From positions 1 through 64,000 of the forward strand of contig NZ_CP080523.1 in the NCBI RefSeq assembly GCF_024746795.1: a stretch of DNA of 64,000 nt, written 5' to 3'. The notes below the pieces were generated by a model. That model saw nothing but the letters and a program-made list of their open reading frames with translations. It was not told where the DNA came from and ran no database searches. Positions within the stretch are counted from its first letter, which is position 1, and each line of letters starts with the position of its first letter. The DNA comes from Mesorhizobium sp. AR10. Its GTDB lineage: Bacteria; Pseudomonadota; Alphaproteobacteria; Rhizobiales; Rhizobiaceae. The translations under genes and the position numbers were made by a program. Shown here one piece after another: positions 45,857-55,091 of this stretch.

Positions 45857-47283
45857 ATGCTCGACAAGCGGAAATTCTACATCGATGGCAAATGGGTGGA
45901 GCCGGCCACGTCGAACGATCTGCTCGTGCTCAATCCCGCGACCGAGAAAGCCGATCGCCGTCATTTCTCTCGGGAAGGCAGCCGATATCGATCGCGCGGT
46001 GGCAGCCGCCAAGAAAGCATTCGCAACCTATAGCCGTACGAGCCGTTAACGAACGCCTCGTACTATTGGAGAAACTGCTCGCAATCTACAAGCGCCGCTA
46101 CGAGGAAATGGCCGACACGATAACGGCCGAGTTGGGCGCCCCGATCACGATGAGCCATGAGCAACATGTAGGCGTCGGTCATCTTCAAGCCTTCAACGCT
46201 GCGCTAAAGCGGCTGAAACTGAAGGAAACCCTGCCGAACGGCGACACGCTTCTGCGTGAACCCATTGGCGTCTGCGGACTGATCACCCCTTGGAACTGGC
46301 CCGTCAACCAGATAGCGCTCAAGGTCATACCAGCCCTTGCGACCGGCTGTACCTGTGTCCTGAAGCCGAGCGAGTTCACGCCGCTTAGCGCCATGCTCTA
46401 TGCTGAGATGATCGACGAGGCTGGTTTTCCGACAGGAGTATTCAATCTTGTCAATGGCGACGGTGTCTACGCGGGTTCGGCACTGTCAAAGCACAAAGAT
46501 ATCGACATGATGTCGTTTACCGGTTCGGCCCCCTCTGGCATTGCCGTTAGCAAGGACGCCGCCGATACGATCAAGCGTGTGACGCTTGAGCTCGGTGGCA
46601 AGTCACCGAACCTCGTGTTCGCTGACGCCGATCTCGAACGAGACGTCGCGGCGAGCATCCGCAAATGCTTCAACAATTCCGGCCAATCTTGCAACGCTCC
46701 AACCCGAATGCTTGTAGAGCGGACTATCTACGACGAGGTAGTAACAATTGCGACGCAGGTTGGCGCGGAAACCAAGGTTGGCGATCCCACCAAAGAAGGC
46801 TCACACATTGGCCCGGTGGTCAGTGATATCCAGTATGGACGCGTACAATCTATGATCAATGCCGCCATTGCCGAGGGTGCAAAGGTCCTTATTGGTGGTC
46901 CTGGCAAACCGGAAGGTTTCGAAACTGGTTACTACGTCAAGCCTACCATCTTCGTCGATGTCGACAACTCAATGCAGATCGCCCGCGATGAAGTCTTCGG
47001 CCCGGTATTGGCAATCATCCCATTCGAGACAGAAGAGCAAGCGATCGAAATCTCGAACGATACGGATTTCGGGCTCGCCGCCTATATACAGATCGGCGAT
47101 GCCGAGCGCGCGGAACGGATTGCCACCCAATTGCGTGCCGGCATGGTGCATATCAATGGTGGTTCCCACCGATATGGCAGTCCATTTGGTGGATATAAGC
47201 TGTCAGGCAATGGCCGAGAAGGAGGACTGTTTGGGCTGGAGGACTTCCTAGAGGTAAAAACGGTGCATTTGCCGACCGTTTAG
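45857..47283 (+). pseudogene. puuC: Aldehyde dehydrogenase (PuuC-like) with two N-terminal frameshifts
   Basis: AGGAGGGG precedes ATG 45857, which opens MLDKRKFYIDGKWVEPATSN and reaches NPATEK. An extra base there shifts the frame to PIAVISLGKAADIDRAVAAAK, and a second extra base near 46047 shifts it again to ERLVLLEKLLAIYKRRYEEM and the rest. The main body is normal for a 475-residue NAD(P) aldehyde dehydrogenase: PWNWP, GFTGS-type FTGSAPSG, catalytic Glu in LELGGKSP and Cys in NSGQSCNAPTR. As read, no full-length enzyme is made. Sequencing error is possible but needs two events. Confidence 0.85.
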
Positions 47284-47736
47284 GCTTCACACTGTATAAC
47301 TGGTGGCTGCGTTGTTGCCCAGATCGTGAACCTGCGGATCATTTACCCATCTTGCTCCGTTCGGAATTCGATATCTATGCCTCGTCCCCCTGCCGCAGCA
47401 TATCCATCAGGATTCCGGCGGGAGGGGAACGCGGCATCTGCGGATCGTACACAAGAAAGATCTTGCGTTCGACAACGGGGGCTACCAACGATTTCAGGGT
47501 AATTCGCAAAATCAGTGGTCCGTCTTCAAGACCGCGACATTCCCCGACGACATTCCAGTAGAAATCGCAAGACAGCGTGTCGGTCTCTCCGTTTGGCCGA
47601 AGCCGACTTGATAGATACAGGAATCTCGACATTATTTCTCCATCTCAACAATAATTTGTTGACGTATCGTCGCGTTTTTGTCATCTTTCTGTTAAGCGAA
47701 GCTCGGAGCAACCGGGCCATTTCCGATCGAGGGGTA
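47284..47736. other. 453-bp gap between the dehydrogenase and ABC operon
   Basis: Holds a possible minus-strand small gene (47375-47632) and the upstream region of the ABC operon. AT-rich stretch CAATAATTTGTTGACG at about 47648-47664 contains a TTGACG -35-like box. Confidence 0.4.
47375..47632 (-). CDS. Possible small protein (85 codons)
   Basis: GGAG lies seven bases upstream of the ATG on the minus strand. The sequence MSRFLYLSSRLRPNGETD followed by LSCDFYWNVVGECRG has protein-like composition, and the frame is the longest on either strand here. Not recognised. It would be divergent from the ABC operon. Confidence 0.3.
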   Translation of the reverse strand: MSRFLYLSSRLRPNGETDTLSCDFYWNVVGECRGLEDGPLILRITLKSLVAPVVERKIFLVYDPQMPRSPPAGILMDMLRQGDEA

Positions 47737-48840
47737 ATGACTGGAATAAGTGTGGACATCCGAGGTTTCACGAAAGAGTACGGCAATATGACCGTGGTCG
47801 ACGGCGTGTCTCTGAACGTGGCGGCCGGCAGTTTCGTGACCCTGCTAGGCCCAAGCGGATCGGGTAAGAGCACCCTGTTGATGGGAGTTGCCGGATTCAC
47901 GCGCCCCACCCGGGGGAATATTTTTTTTGGTGATCGTGACGTTACCGTCCTGCCGCCTCGGCAACGCAACATTGGCATGGTTTTCCAGAATTACGCGCTG
48001 TTCCCGCACATGACTGTGGCCCAGAACATCGCGTTCCCACTTATTCAGCGTGGAGTTTCCAAGGCTGAGATCGCACCAGAAGTCTCCAAGATGATGCGCC
48101 TGGTAGGGTTGCGTGGCATGGATGACCGGCCGGTTACAAAGCTGTCCGGAGGTCAGCAGCAACGTGTAGCGTTGGCTCGCGCGCTGGTGTTCCGACCCCC
48201 CATCTTGTTGATGGATGAGCCGCTTGGTGCGCTCGACAAGAAGATGCGTGAGCATCTCCAGTCGGAGATCAAGGAAATCCAGCAGGTAACTGGCACGACA
48301 GCGCTGTTTGTGACCCATGACCAGGATGAGGCCATGAGCATGTCGGACCGGATTGTGGTGCTCAACCACGGTCGCATCGAGCAGCAGGGGACCTCCGCGG
48401 AGATTTACGATACGCCGGCCAGCGCCTTTGTGGCCGATTTCGTCGGTGAAGCGAACATGTTGCAGGGGAGCATCGCCGAGTCGAGCCCCCAAGGATGCTT
48501 GGTAGAAATTGGGCATAACCTGCTCGTGTGCGGCAAGTCGGTACCTGGCGCCGTTCTGGAAAAGGGGGACACGGTTGACCTGATTGTCCGCCCGAACAGG
48601 ATCAGCCTCGGTCCCGAACGCGAGCCGGTACCTGGCTTCATTCCAGGGGAGATGCTCTCATCAGCTTACCTAGGTGAATCGATCCTGATCCGGGTTCGCC
48701 TGCCAAACGACAAAATCATTACAGCTAAACTTAAGCCTGAAGCGGGGCAGCCCGATACTCAACGGGTAAGCGTAACGTGGGATTACAACTCCAGCACCGT
48801 CTTTCCCCGCCGGAACGGCGCCAGCTCCAGAGGAGAATAA
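47737..48840 (+). CDS. ABC importer ATP-binding protein (PotA-like)
   Basis: The 367-residue ATPase has Walker A GPSGSGKS (38-45), Q-loop VFQNYALFPHM, signature LSGGQQQR (about 138) and Walker B ILLMDEP. A C-terminal TOBE domain (IVRPNRISLGPE) places it in the polyamine/iron/sulfate CUT1-type group. The start at 47737 follows GAGGGG; the long upstream extension of the frame has no domain content. It powers the importer formed with the next two genes; the stop is two bases from the binding-protein start. Confidence 0.92.
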   Translation: MTGISVDIRGFTKEYGNMTVVDGVSLNVAAGSFVTLLGPSGSGKSTLLMGVAGFTRPTRGNIFFGDRDVTVLPPRQRNIGMVFQNYALFPHMTVAQNIAFPLIQRGVSKAEIAPEVSKMMRLVGLRGMDDRPVTKLSGGQQQRVALARALVFRPPILLMDEPLGALDKKMREHLQSEIKEIQQVTGTTALFVTHDQDEAMSMSDRIVVLNHGRIEQQGTSAEIYDTPASAFVADFVGEANMLQGSIAESSPQGCLVEIGHNLLVCGKSVPGAVLEKGDTVDLIVRPNRISLGPEREPVPGFIPGEMLSSAYLGESILIRVRLPNDKIITAKLKPEAGQPDTQRVSVTWDYNSSTVFPRRNGASSRGE

Positions 48841-48841
48841 A

Positions 48842-49942
48842 ATGACTCATCTATTTCTCAACAGGCGTAAAGTACTTGTGGGTTTGGCCGGCGCGGTTGC
48901 CGCCCCATACCTGAATATTCGCAGCGCTTCGGCGCAGGGAAGCGGCGAAGTGATTGTCACGGATGGTGGTGGAGCTTGGGGAAAGGCACAGAAAGTGGCC
49001 TACTTCGATCCATTTGAAGCCGAAACAGGAATCCGGGTGGTTGCTGCGGCCTCGATACCCAACGGTGCATACCGTGCATCGATTGTGGCAGGCGCCCCGG
49101 CATCCGACGTCACCGACATTGCGGGTCCCGACATTGACAGCTTCATCAAGGAAGACCTGCTGCAGTCGATAAATTACGATCTTTTTGCGAAGGAAGATCG
49201 GGACAGCATTTCCCCGGTGCCTGCCCATGAAAAGTACTTCCCTTCCTTGTTCTATTCGCTCGTGATGGGATTCGATACGCAAGCGTTCGGCGACGAAAAG
49301 CCCCAGACGTGGGCTGACATGTGGAACGTCAAAAAGTTTCCGGGCATGCGAACAGTTTACAACGCGAGCGAAGGCCCCGCGACAGGCGCGGTCTTCGAGA
49401 CGGCGCTCATGGCGGACGGCGTTGCGCCCGCTGACCTCTATCCCCTGGACATAAAGCGGGCCTTCGCCGCGCTCGACAAAATCAAGCCAAACATCCTCCG
49501 CTACTGGGCTGCCGGTGCTGAGCCGGCCCAGTTGTTAGTCGATGGGGCGGTTTCGGTCGGATCGGTCTGGAATGGTCGCGTCTCAGCACTCAAGGCGCAG
49601 GGGCAGCCGATCGACCTGAGCTGGCAGCAGGCTGTCCTGCAGTGGGACGGTTGGGCTGTGCCAGTCGGGGCCAAAAATACAGAAAACGCTATGAAATTCC
49701 TTGCATATGTTGCCAAGCCTGAGGCTCAGGCTCGTTTCTCCGAGGCGATCGAGTACGGTCCGACCAATGCGAGAACGTTCAAATTGCTCAGCAAGGAACG
49801 TGCCGCGCTTCTGCCGGGCAACCCCGAAACCGTCAAAACCCAGGTCGTGCAGAACTATCAGTGGTGGAATAAAGACAGCGGCAATGGAAAGTCGAATCTG
49901 CAGCTTGTTAACGAGCAGTGGCAGAGTTGGGTCGCCAAGTAA
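48842..49942 (+). CDS. ABC importer periplasmic binding protein (PotD-like)
   Basis: The 366-residue protein has a signal peptide with NRRKVLVGLAGAVAA and probable cleavage after SASA (about 31); the twin Arg suggests possible Tat export. The mature start EVIVTDGGGAWGKAQKVAYFDPFEAETG is typical of the spermidine/putrescine and Fe3+-type binding family. It ends VNEQWQSWVAK. It would bind the amine or amino-acid substrate that the neighbouring catabolic genes use. Closely coupled to the ATPase gene upstream. Confidence 0.9.
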   Translation: MTHLFLNRRKVLVGLAGAVAAPYLNIRSASAQGSGEVIVTDGGGAWGKAQKVAYFDPFEAETGIRVVAAASIPNGAYRASIVAGAPASDVTDIAGPDIDSFIKEDLLQSINYDLFAKEDRDSISPVPAHEKYFPSLFYSLVMGFDTQAFGDEKPQTWADMWNVKKFPGMRTVYNASEGPATGAVFETALMADGVAPADLYPLDIKRAFAALDKIKPNILRYWAAGAEPAQLLVDGAVSVGSVWNGRVSALKAQGQPIDLSWQQAVLQWDGWAVPVGAKNTENAMKFLAYVAKPEAQARFSEAIEYGPTNARTFKLLSKERAALLPGNPETVKTQVVQNYQWWNKDSGNGKSNLQLVNEQWQSWVAK

Positions 49943-50066
49943 AAAACCGATCCAGCATTCGCGACATAAGCTGTTGCGAATGCTGGGCGTAGCAGCGGAC
50001 GGCCGTTTTCGCGCGCCCCGAACCTAGCGCCTTTCGACATCTCGAGTCCCTGAGCGAACAGTAGCC

Positions 50067-51797
50067 ATGTCTAATCCGGTATCTCGTGCAGTCGACTGGA
50101 TGGAAGAGCGGCCCTCCCGGGCCATCATCTTTCCGGTCGCCTTCCTCGGCCTCCTCTATGTTATCCCGTTGGTTGCAGTGGTTGGCCTTTCCTTGTTTCC
50201 CGGAGGTACGTTTTCCTTCGATGCCTACAAAGAGATTTTTGAGATGGGGCTTTTCGGCCCCGTCATTCTGCGCACCATACGTCTGAGCTTGATCGTTACT
50301 TTATTCACGTTGCTGCTTGGATATCCGTTCGCGTATGCAATGAACAAGGCCGGGGGAACGTTGCGATCCCTGATGATCCTCGCGGTTATCGTGCCGTTCT
50401 TTACTTCCATTCTAATCCGATCCTACGCCTGGGTAGCAATTCTCGGCGCGCGAGGTCCAATCAACACATTTCTGCGGGAGATCGGTCTGACTTCTGCCCC
50501 GATACCCATGATTTTCAATGAAGTGGGTGTGCTCATCGGCATGATCCAAATCCAGATTCCGCTGATGATCATGACGCTCTATGCCACCATGACACGCATA
50601 GACAAAAACCTGCCGCGAGCAGCTGAGAGCCTTGGCGCTCACAGGCTTACGATATTTTCCAGGATATTCGTGCCGCTTTCGCTGCCAGGTGTGATGTCAG
50701 GACTGGGCCTGGTCTTCACAAGTTCGCTCGGCTTCTACGTGACGCCCCAGCTGCTCGGCAGCCCACGCGAGAATGTGGCGACGCAATCAATCTATATCAC
50801 TATCAATATGCTCGGTGATTACAGCGGAGCGGCTGCTCAGGCGGTTGTGCTCCTGGTGATTGTGCTCGGGTTCCTTGTCGGATTGAGAAAGTCTCTTGGC
50901 ACTACGACGGGAAGCAGCGAGAACGTGGGCCCTGGTCGCATTTCGACTTCCGTGGATCGCTTCCCGGCCGTTCTTGTAGTTCGGATGGGCCGTTTCGCGG
51001 ACGTCCTCTATTGGGTCCTCAGGGCCGCCGGAATCCTAATTGTCATCACAGTGATGGTAATGCTTACCATCACCATGGTTGCGGTGATCCCGCTCGGTTT
51101 GAGTGCCGACAACTTCCTCCGCTTGCCGCCTTCCGAATATTCGACTCGTTGGATCGAGAGCTACCTCACGGACCGGGAATGGCTCGGGTCCACTTGGTTC
51201 AGTATCTGGATTTCGGTGGCAGGCGCGTTCCTTGCGACCGTGCTGGGTGCGATTGCCGCCTACGCGATGTGCCGTTGGGAGGAGCGTCGCGGCAAGGCGT
51301 GGATGGAGCTATTCCTAATCTCTCCCATGATTGTGCCACAATTCGTCATTGCACTCGCCCTGTATTTCATCTTCATCAAGATCGGGCTGATCGGAAACGC
51401 TATAACCTACGTGTTGGCGTATGGCTTGTTCGGCTTCCCATATGTCTTCCTGATTATGCTGGCAGCCTTCCAGAGGTTCGATATCTCCCTCGTCCAGGCC
51501 GCGGCGATCCTGGGCGCCCATGTGGGCGCAATCTGGCGACGGGTCGTGGTCCCCGTTCTTGCCCCGGCTTTTCTGAGCTCAGGTATCTTCGCCTTCCTGA
51601 TTGCTTTTGACGATCTGGTGGTGGGCCTCTTCATGTCAACCGCCGGACGCTACACGTTACCGATGCGGATGTGGGCCGACATCCGCAACGAGATCAGCCC
51701 CCAGATAGCCGCCGTCGCGCTAGTATTCCTGGTGCTGGCCATCTTCTTTGCCCTTCTCCGGAGCCTAGTCGCCGCATTTAGGCGGCGCACCCCCTGA
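50067..51797 (+). CDS. ABC importer permease, PotB-PotC fusion
   Basis: At 576 residues this is twice a normal permease, with two sets of about six membrane segments. Each half has an EAA loop: RAAESLGAHRLTIFSRIFVPL near residue 187 and AAAILGAHVGAIWRRVVVPVL near 480. A linker at about 275-310 (TTGSSENVGPGRISTSVDR) joins them. One polypeptide thus forms the whole channel. It follows the binding-protein gene after 124 bases and precedes the M24 gene after 10. Confidence 0.9.
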   Translation: MSNPVSRAVDWMEERPSRAIIFPVAFLGLLYVIPLVAVVGLSLFPGGTFSFDAYKEIFEMGLFGPVILRTIRLSLIVTLFTLLLGYPFAYAMNKAGGTLRSLMILAVIVPFFTSILIRSYAWVAILGARGPINTFLREIGLTSAPIPMIFNEVGVLIGMIQIQIPLMIMTLYATMTRIDKNLPRAAESLGAHRLTIFSRIFVPLSLPGVMSGLGLVFTSSLGFYVTPQLLGSPRENVATQSIYITINMLGDYSGAAAQAVVLLVIVLGFLVGLRKSLGTTTGSSENVGPGRISTSVDRFPAVLVVRMGRFADVLYWVLRAAGILIVITVMVMLTITMVAVIPLGLSADNFLRLPPSEYSTRWIESYLTDREWLGSTWFSIWISVAGAFLATVLGAIAAYAMCRWEERRGKAWMELFLISPMIVPQFVIALALYFIFIKIGLIGNAITYVLAYGLFGFPYVFLIMLAAFQRFDISLVQAAAILGAHVGAIWRRVVVPVLAPAFLSSGIFAFLIAFDDLVVGLFMSTAGRYTLPMRMWADIRNEISPQIAAVALVFLVLAIFFALLRSLVAAFRRRTP

Positions 51798-51807
51798 CGT
51801 AGCTAAG

Positions 51808-52953
51808 ATGGAGATTGAAATGCCTTTTACCGCCGACGAAATCGCGGGCCGCATCGCGCGCCTGCGGGATGAGATGCGAGCCCGCAATCTTGATGCGATG
51901 TTAATCGACGATTGCGAGGCGACGGCCTACTTCTTTAACTATAGCGTTTCGCTGACGTCCTATCGCTGTGGAATAGTGCCACTTGATGGCGATCCCTTCT
52001 TTATCCTCAGAGCGCTGGATGTGGCGCCAATGCGCGAGATGACATGGTTAAAAACTGAAAACATAACAGGCTATCCAGACTGGATCCATGCCTCCGTTGC
52101 CGTTACCGACGCAATTAAGGCTGAAGGATTAGGCAAGGCAAGAATCGGCATCGACTTCCGCAGTCATGCGCTCACTGTCTCAATGTATGAAGACATCAAG
52201 GCCGCTCTGCCCGAAGCCACACTAGTCAATATCGACAACTTGCCGTGGACCATGCGTAAGATCAAGTCTCCGGCCGAGATCGACCTGATCAAGCGTGCTT
52301 GCGAAATCGCTGACCAGAGTATCGAAGAGATCGTTGCAGCTGCCAAGCCCGGCATGACCGAGCGTGAAGCAGGTCGCATGACAGTTGAAGCGTATGTCCG
52401 GCTTGGCGGCGATCCGGGAGACCCCGGTGTCATAACGGCGAGCAACGACTGGGACTTCCTCCATGGCCACCTGCATGACCGGCCGCTGAAGGAAGGTGAC
52501 GTGCTGCATCTCGAGCTGATCCCCCGATTTAAGGGATATAGCTGCAGAATCATGCGCAATGTTGTCATTGGCAAGCGGACTGCGCGACAAACTGAGATAT
52601 ACGAAAAGTTGATCGAAGTGCAGGACGCACAGCTGGCGGCGATGAAGCCTGGCGCCGCCGCCCGCGATGTCGACGCCATCGTGAGGCGGGGCGCACTCGA
52701 TGCTGGTATCCGCACGAGCTACGACAATATTACGGGGTACACACTTGGGTACTACTCCGACCTGCCGCTCCGCGTCTCGGATTTCACCTGGGTGTTCCTG
52801 CCGACATCGGACTGGAAGCTCGAGGAAAATATGGTATTCCACATGTATGCTTCGGCCGAGGGCCTTGCGCTTTCCGAGACCGTTCTAGTGACACCCGAAG
52901 GTGGCCGACGTCTGAATACGACGCCTCGGAAGCTCTTCTCAACGGCTGTTTGA
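51808..52953 (+). CDS. M24 (creatinase/prolidase fold) hydrolase, paralogue 3
   Basis: The 381-residue protein is the last gene of the ABC operon. N-domain: FTADEIAGRIARLRDEMRARNLDAMLIDD. M24 domain: FLHGHLHDRPLKEGDVLHLELIPRFKGYSCRIMR and NITGYTLGYYSD. As in the other two paralogues, the usual metal Asp/His positions are substituted. ATG 51808 has no good RBS; ATG 51820 has GGAG seven bases upstream and is a likely true start. The ABC link suggests it cleaves the imported compound to release an amine. Its last 40 codons are duplicated at 9667-9790. Confidence 0.83.
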   Translation: MEIEMPFTADEIAGRIARLRDEMRARNLDAMLIDDCEATAYFFNYSVSLTSYRCGIVPLDGDPFFILRALDVAPMREMTWLKTENITGYPDWIHASVAVTDAIKAEGLGKARIGIDFRSHALTVSMYEDIKAALPEATLVNIDNLPWTMRKIKSPAEIDLIKRACEIADQSIEEIVAAAKPGMTEREAGRMTVEAYVRLGGDPGDPGVITASNDWDFLHGHLHDRPLKEGDVLHLELIPRFKGYSCRIMRNVVIGKRTARQTEIYEKLIEVQDAQLAAMKPGAAARDVDAIVRRGALDAGIRTSYDNITGYTLGYYSDLPLRVSDFTWVFLPTSDWKLEENMVFHMYASAEGLALSETVLVTPEGGRRLNTTPRKLFSTAV

Positions 52954-53249
52954 GACAGTCCCCGCGACAGCCGCCCCCAAATTCACCGGGGACGCTCACA
53001 GCCTAGGCCGCTGCGGCAGCGGCCCGGGCAGCTTGGTCGTAACTCCCGGAAATTGCACGAAGGAGCCCGGCCAGACGCGACACCTCGGCGGGATCGAGCC
53101 CGAGCTGCTGGACTGCGCGGACGAGTAGCGCCTCGCGAACCTCGGCGTAGCGCCGGCAAAGTTCAGAGGTGGCTCGGCAAAATTGGACAGGGTGATAAGT
53201 GGAATTTCTGCCTGAGATCGGCATGAGTGCCGGAACAGGAGAATCACGA

Positions 53250-53555
53250 ATGAGCAGACGACCACGCCGGAACCACAGCCCGGCTTTCAAGGCGAAAGTT
53301 GCGCTTGCGGCGATCAAGGGAGAAAAGACGCTGGCCGAGCTGGCGCAGCAATATGATGTGCATGCGAACCAGATCACGGATTGGAGAAAGCAGCTTCTGG
53401 ACGGGGCCTCGAACGTGTTTGGCGCGGCGGAGAAATCGGAGCCGACGGTGGACATAAAGGCCCTCCATGCCAAGATCGGAGAGCTGACGCTGGCCAATGA
53501 TTTTTTAGGCTCGGCGCTCGGCAAGGCCGGCTGGTCGGGGAGCGCAAGACGATGA
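53250..53555 (+). CDS. IS3 OrfA (copy D)
   Basis: Protein identical to OrfA of copy A. Confidence 0.9.
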   Translation: MSRRPRRNHSPAFKAKVALAAIKGEKTLAELAQQYDVHANQITDWRKQLLDGASNVFGAAEKSEPTVDIKALHAKIGELTLANDFLGSALGKAGWSGSARR

Positions 53556-54379
53556 TCGACCGGGAACATGAACTGCCGATTGCCAAGCAGGCGGCCGAAC
53601 TGGGGATCAGCCGCGGCAGCGTCTACTCCCTACCCAAGCCGACATCGGCGGCAGACCTGAAGCTGATGCGGCGCATCGACGAATTGCACCTGGATTACCC
53701 GTTCGCGGGCAGCCGCATGTTGCAGAAGCTTTTGAAGCGCGAAGGCTATGAGACGGGTCGCCTGCATGTGCGCACCTTGATGAAGCGCATGGGTATCGAG
53801 GCGCTCTACCGCAAGCCGCGCACTTCGAAGCCGGGCGACGGGCACAAGATCTATCCGTATTTGCTGGGCAAGCTGGCGGTGACGCGGCCCAACCAGGTCT
53901 GGGCGACGGACCTGACCTATATCCCGATGGCCCGCGGCTTCTGCTACCTGGTTGCTGTCGTCGACTGGTTCACGCGCAAGGTACTGAGCTGGCGGCTGTC
54001 GATCACCATGGATGCGGCGTTTTGCATTGAAGCCCTCGAGGAGGCGCTGGCGACATACGGCAAGCCCGAGATCTTCAACTCCGATCAGGGCAGCCAGTTC
54101 ACCAGCCATGACTTCACCAAGGTCCTGCTCGACCGGGAGATCAGGATCAGCATGGATGGCAAGGGCGCCTGGCGCGACAACGTCTTCGTCGAGCGTCTCT
54201 GGCGGTCGGTGAAATATGAGGAGGTCTATCTCAAGGCCTATAACAGCGTTCGCGAAGGGCGGGCGTCGATCGGAAAATATCTCGATTTCTACAATCGGCG
54301 ACGTCCGCATTCCAGCCTTGACGGCAGAGCGCCAGATGAGGCCTACTTCACCCCGCTACCGCTTCCCGAGGCGGCCTAA
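53552..54379 (+). CDS. IS3 OrfB transposase (copy D)
   Basis: Protein identical to OrfB of copy A; DDE triad intact. Confidence 0.95.
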   Translation: MIDREHELPIAKQAAELGISRGSVYSLPKPTSAADLKLMRRIDELHLDYPFAGSRMLQKLLKREGYETGRLHVRTLMKRMGIEALYRKPRTSKPGDGHKIYPYLLGKLAVTRPNQVWATDLTYIPMARGFCYLVAVVDWFTRKVLSWRLSITMDAAFCIEALEEALATYGKPEIFNSDQGSQFTSHDFTKVLLDREIRISMDGKGAWRDNVFVERLWRSVKYEEVYLKAYNSVREGRASIGKYLDFYNRRRPHSSLDGRAPDEAYFTPLPLPEAA

Positions 54380-54983
54380 CCAGAGGCAGTGTTCCACTTA
54401 TAAATCGGGAATTCCTGTCCAAACAAACCGAGCCACCTCTGTTCCTCCCCTTGGCTCGTCGTTGTGATTGTCTTTTCCTTACCCTTCCGGCCTCCGGTGA
54501 CCAGACCATGGCCTACTAGCTTTTTTACCGAGTACGTGACGAGATGAGAGTCTTCAATGTTCAGAACCAGACTGATGTCGGCAAGCGATTTCGGACGCAT
54601 GCGGTGGTGAACAAGGTGCAGAACAAGGATGTCGAGTGCTGCGAGATCCGGCCCGCCCGCGGCTGACTACACCGGACCATCCAACGATGAAATGCATGAT
54701 TGGACATGGTCAGGGCAAACTCCAATTCGGACAATTGAGGGATGCTAGAATTCGCCAGGTGCGCCGACGATACAACCGGCCCGACTCCAGCAATAAGGAC
54801 GCGGGACAGGTCCTCGAAAGGTGCCGCCGCTTCATTTCCGGATTCTGGTTGCGCCTTTCCGGCGGGTTTCGCTTTAGTCATCGTGTTTCCTCCATACGGT
54901 TCCACCATGCACCGGGTCAAGTCGCGAATGTCAATAACAAGTGGGACATTTCTCGGCATAATGTACTCAACCTTTACCAAGAC

Positions 54984-55001
54984 TTTGGGCAAATGCCAAA
55001 A
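54984..55001. promoter_or_regulatory. Candidate MarR operator palindrome (R3)
   Basis: Same TTTG-GGCA-AA-TGCC-AAAA palindrome as in R2, here in front of the working hydantoinase gene. Confidence 0.4.
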
Positions 55002-55007
55002 CTTTGC

Positions 55008-55036
55008 TTGACTTGTTTGTGATAATTTGTCTACGA
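55008..55036 (+). promoter_or_regulatory. Candidate promoter of the hydantoinase gene
   Basis: TTGACT-N17-CTACGA, same as in R2. The gap to the GTG start is about 55 bases. Confidence 0.4.
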
Positions 55037-55091
55037 ATTACCAGCAAAAAGTCGACCGTTTGTCGTTGCAGCTCATATGGAGGAATGTGTG

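Larger units (their letters stand above)
53165..54440 (+). mobile_element. IS3-family element, copy D
   Basis: Same 1276-bp element. Here the uninterrupted site is known from 9990-10010, so the 4-bp duplication GTTC is certain. Confidence 0.96.
53003..54881 (-). pseudogene. MarR-type regulator, copy 2, frameshifted and split by IS3 copy D
   Basis: Compared with the intact gene at 9840-10439, two bases are missing at about 54667 (CTGACTACACC against CTGACATACACC), which shifts the frame after MVRC. IS3 copy D then splits codons for the LCRRYAEVREALL region with a 4-bp GTTC duplication. The start and RBS are unchanged. Confidence 0.9.

Noticed and set aside
52957..52993. GTCCCC...GGGGAC inverted repeat between the M24 and MarR genes as a terminator
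   Set aside because: Loop of about 25 bases and no T-run on either strand; too weak to call.
55077..55091. ATG 55077 as start of the hydantoinase gene
   Set aside because: The GGAGGAA ribosome site would lie inside the coding region; GTG 55092 fits the spacing and the same leader in R1 and R2.
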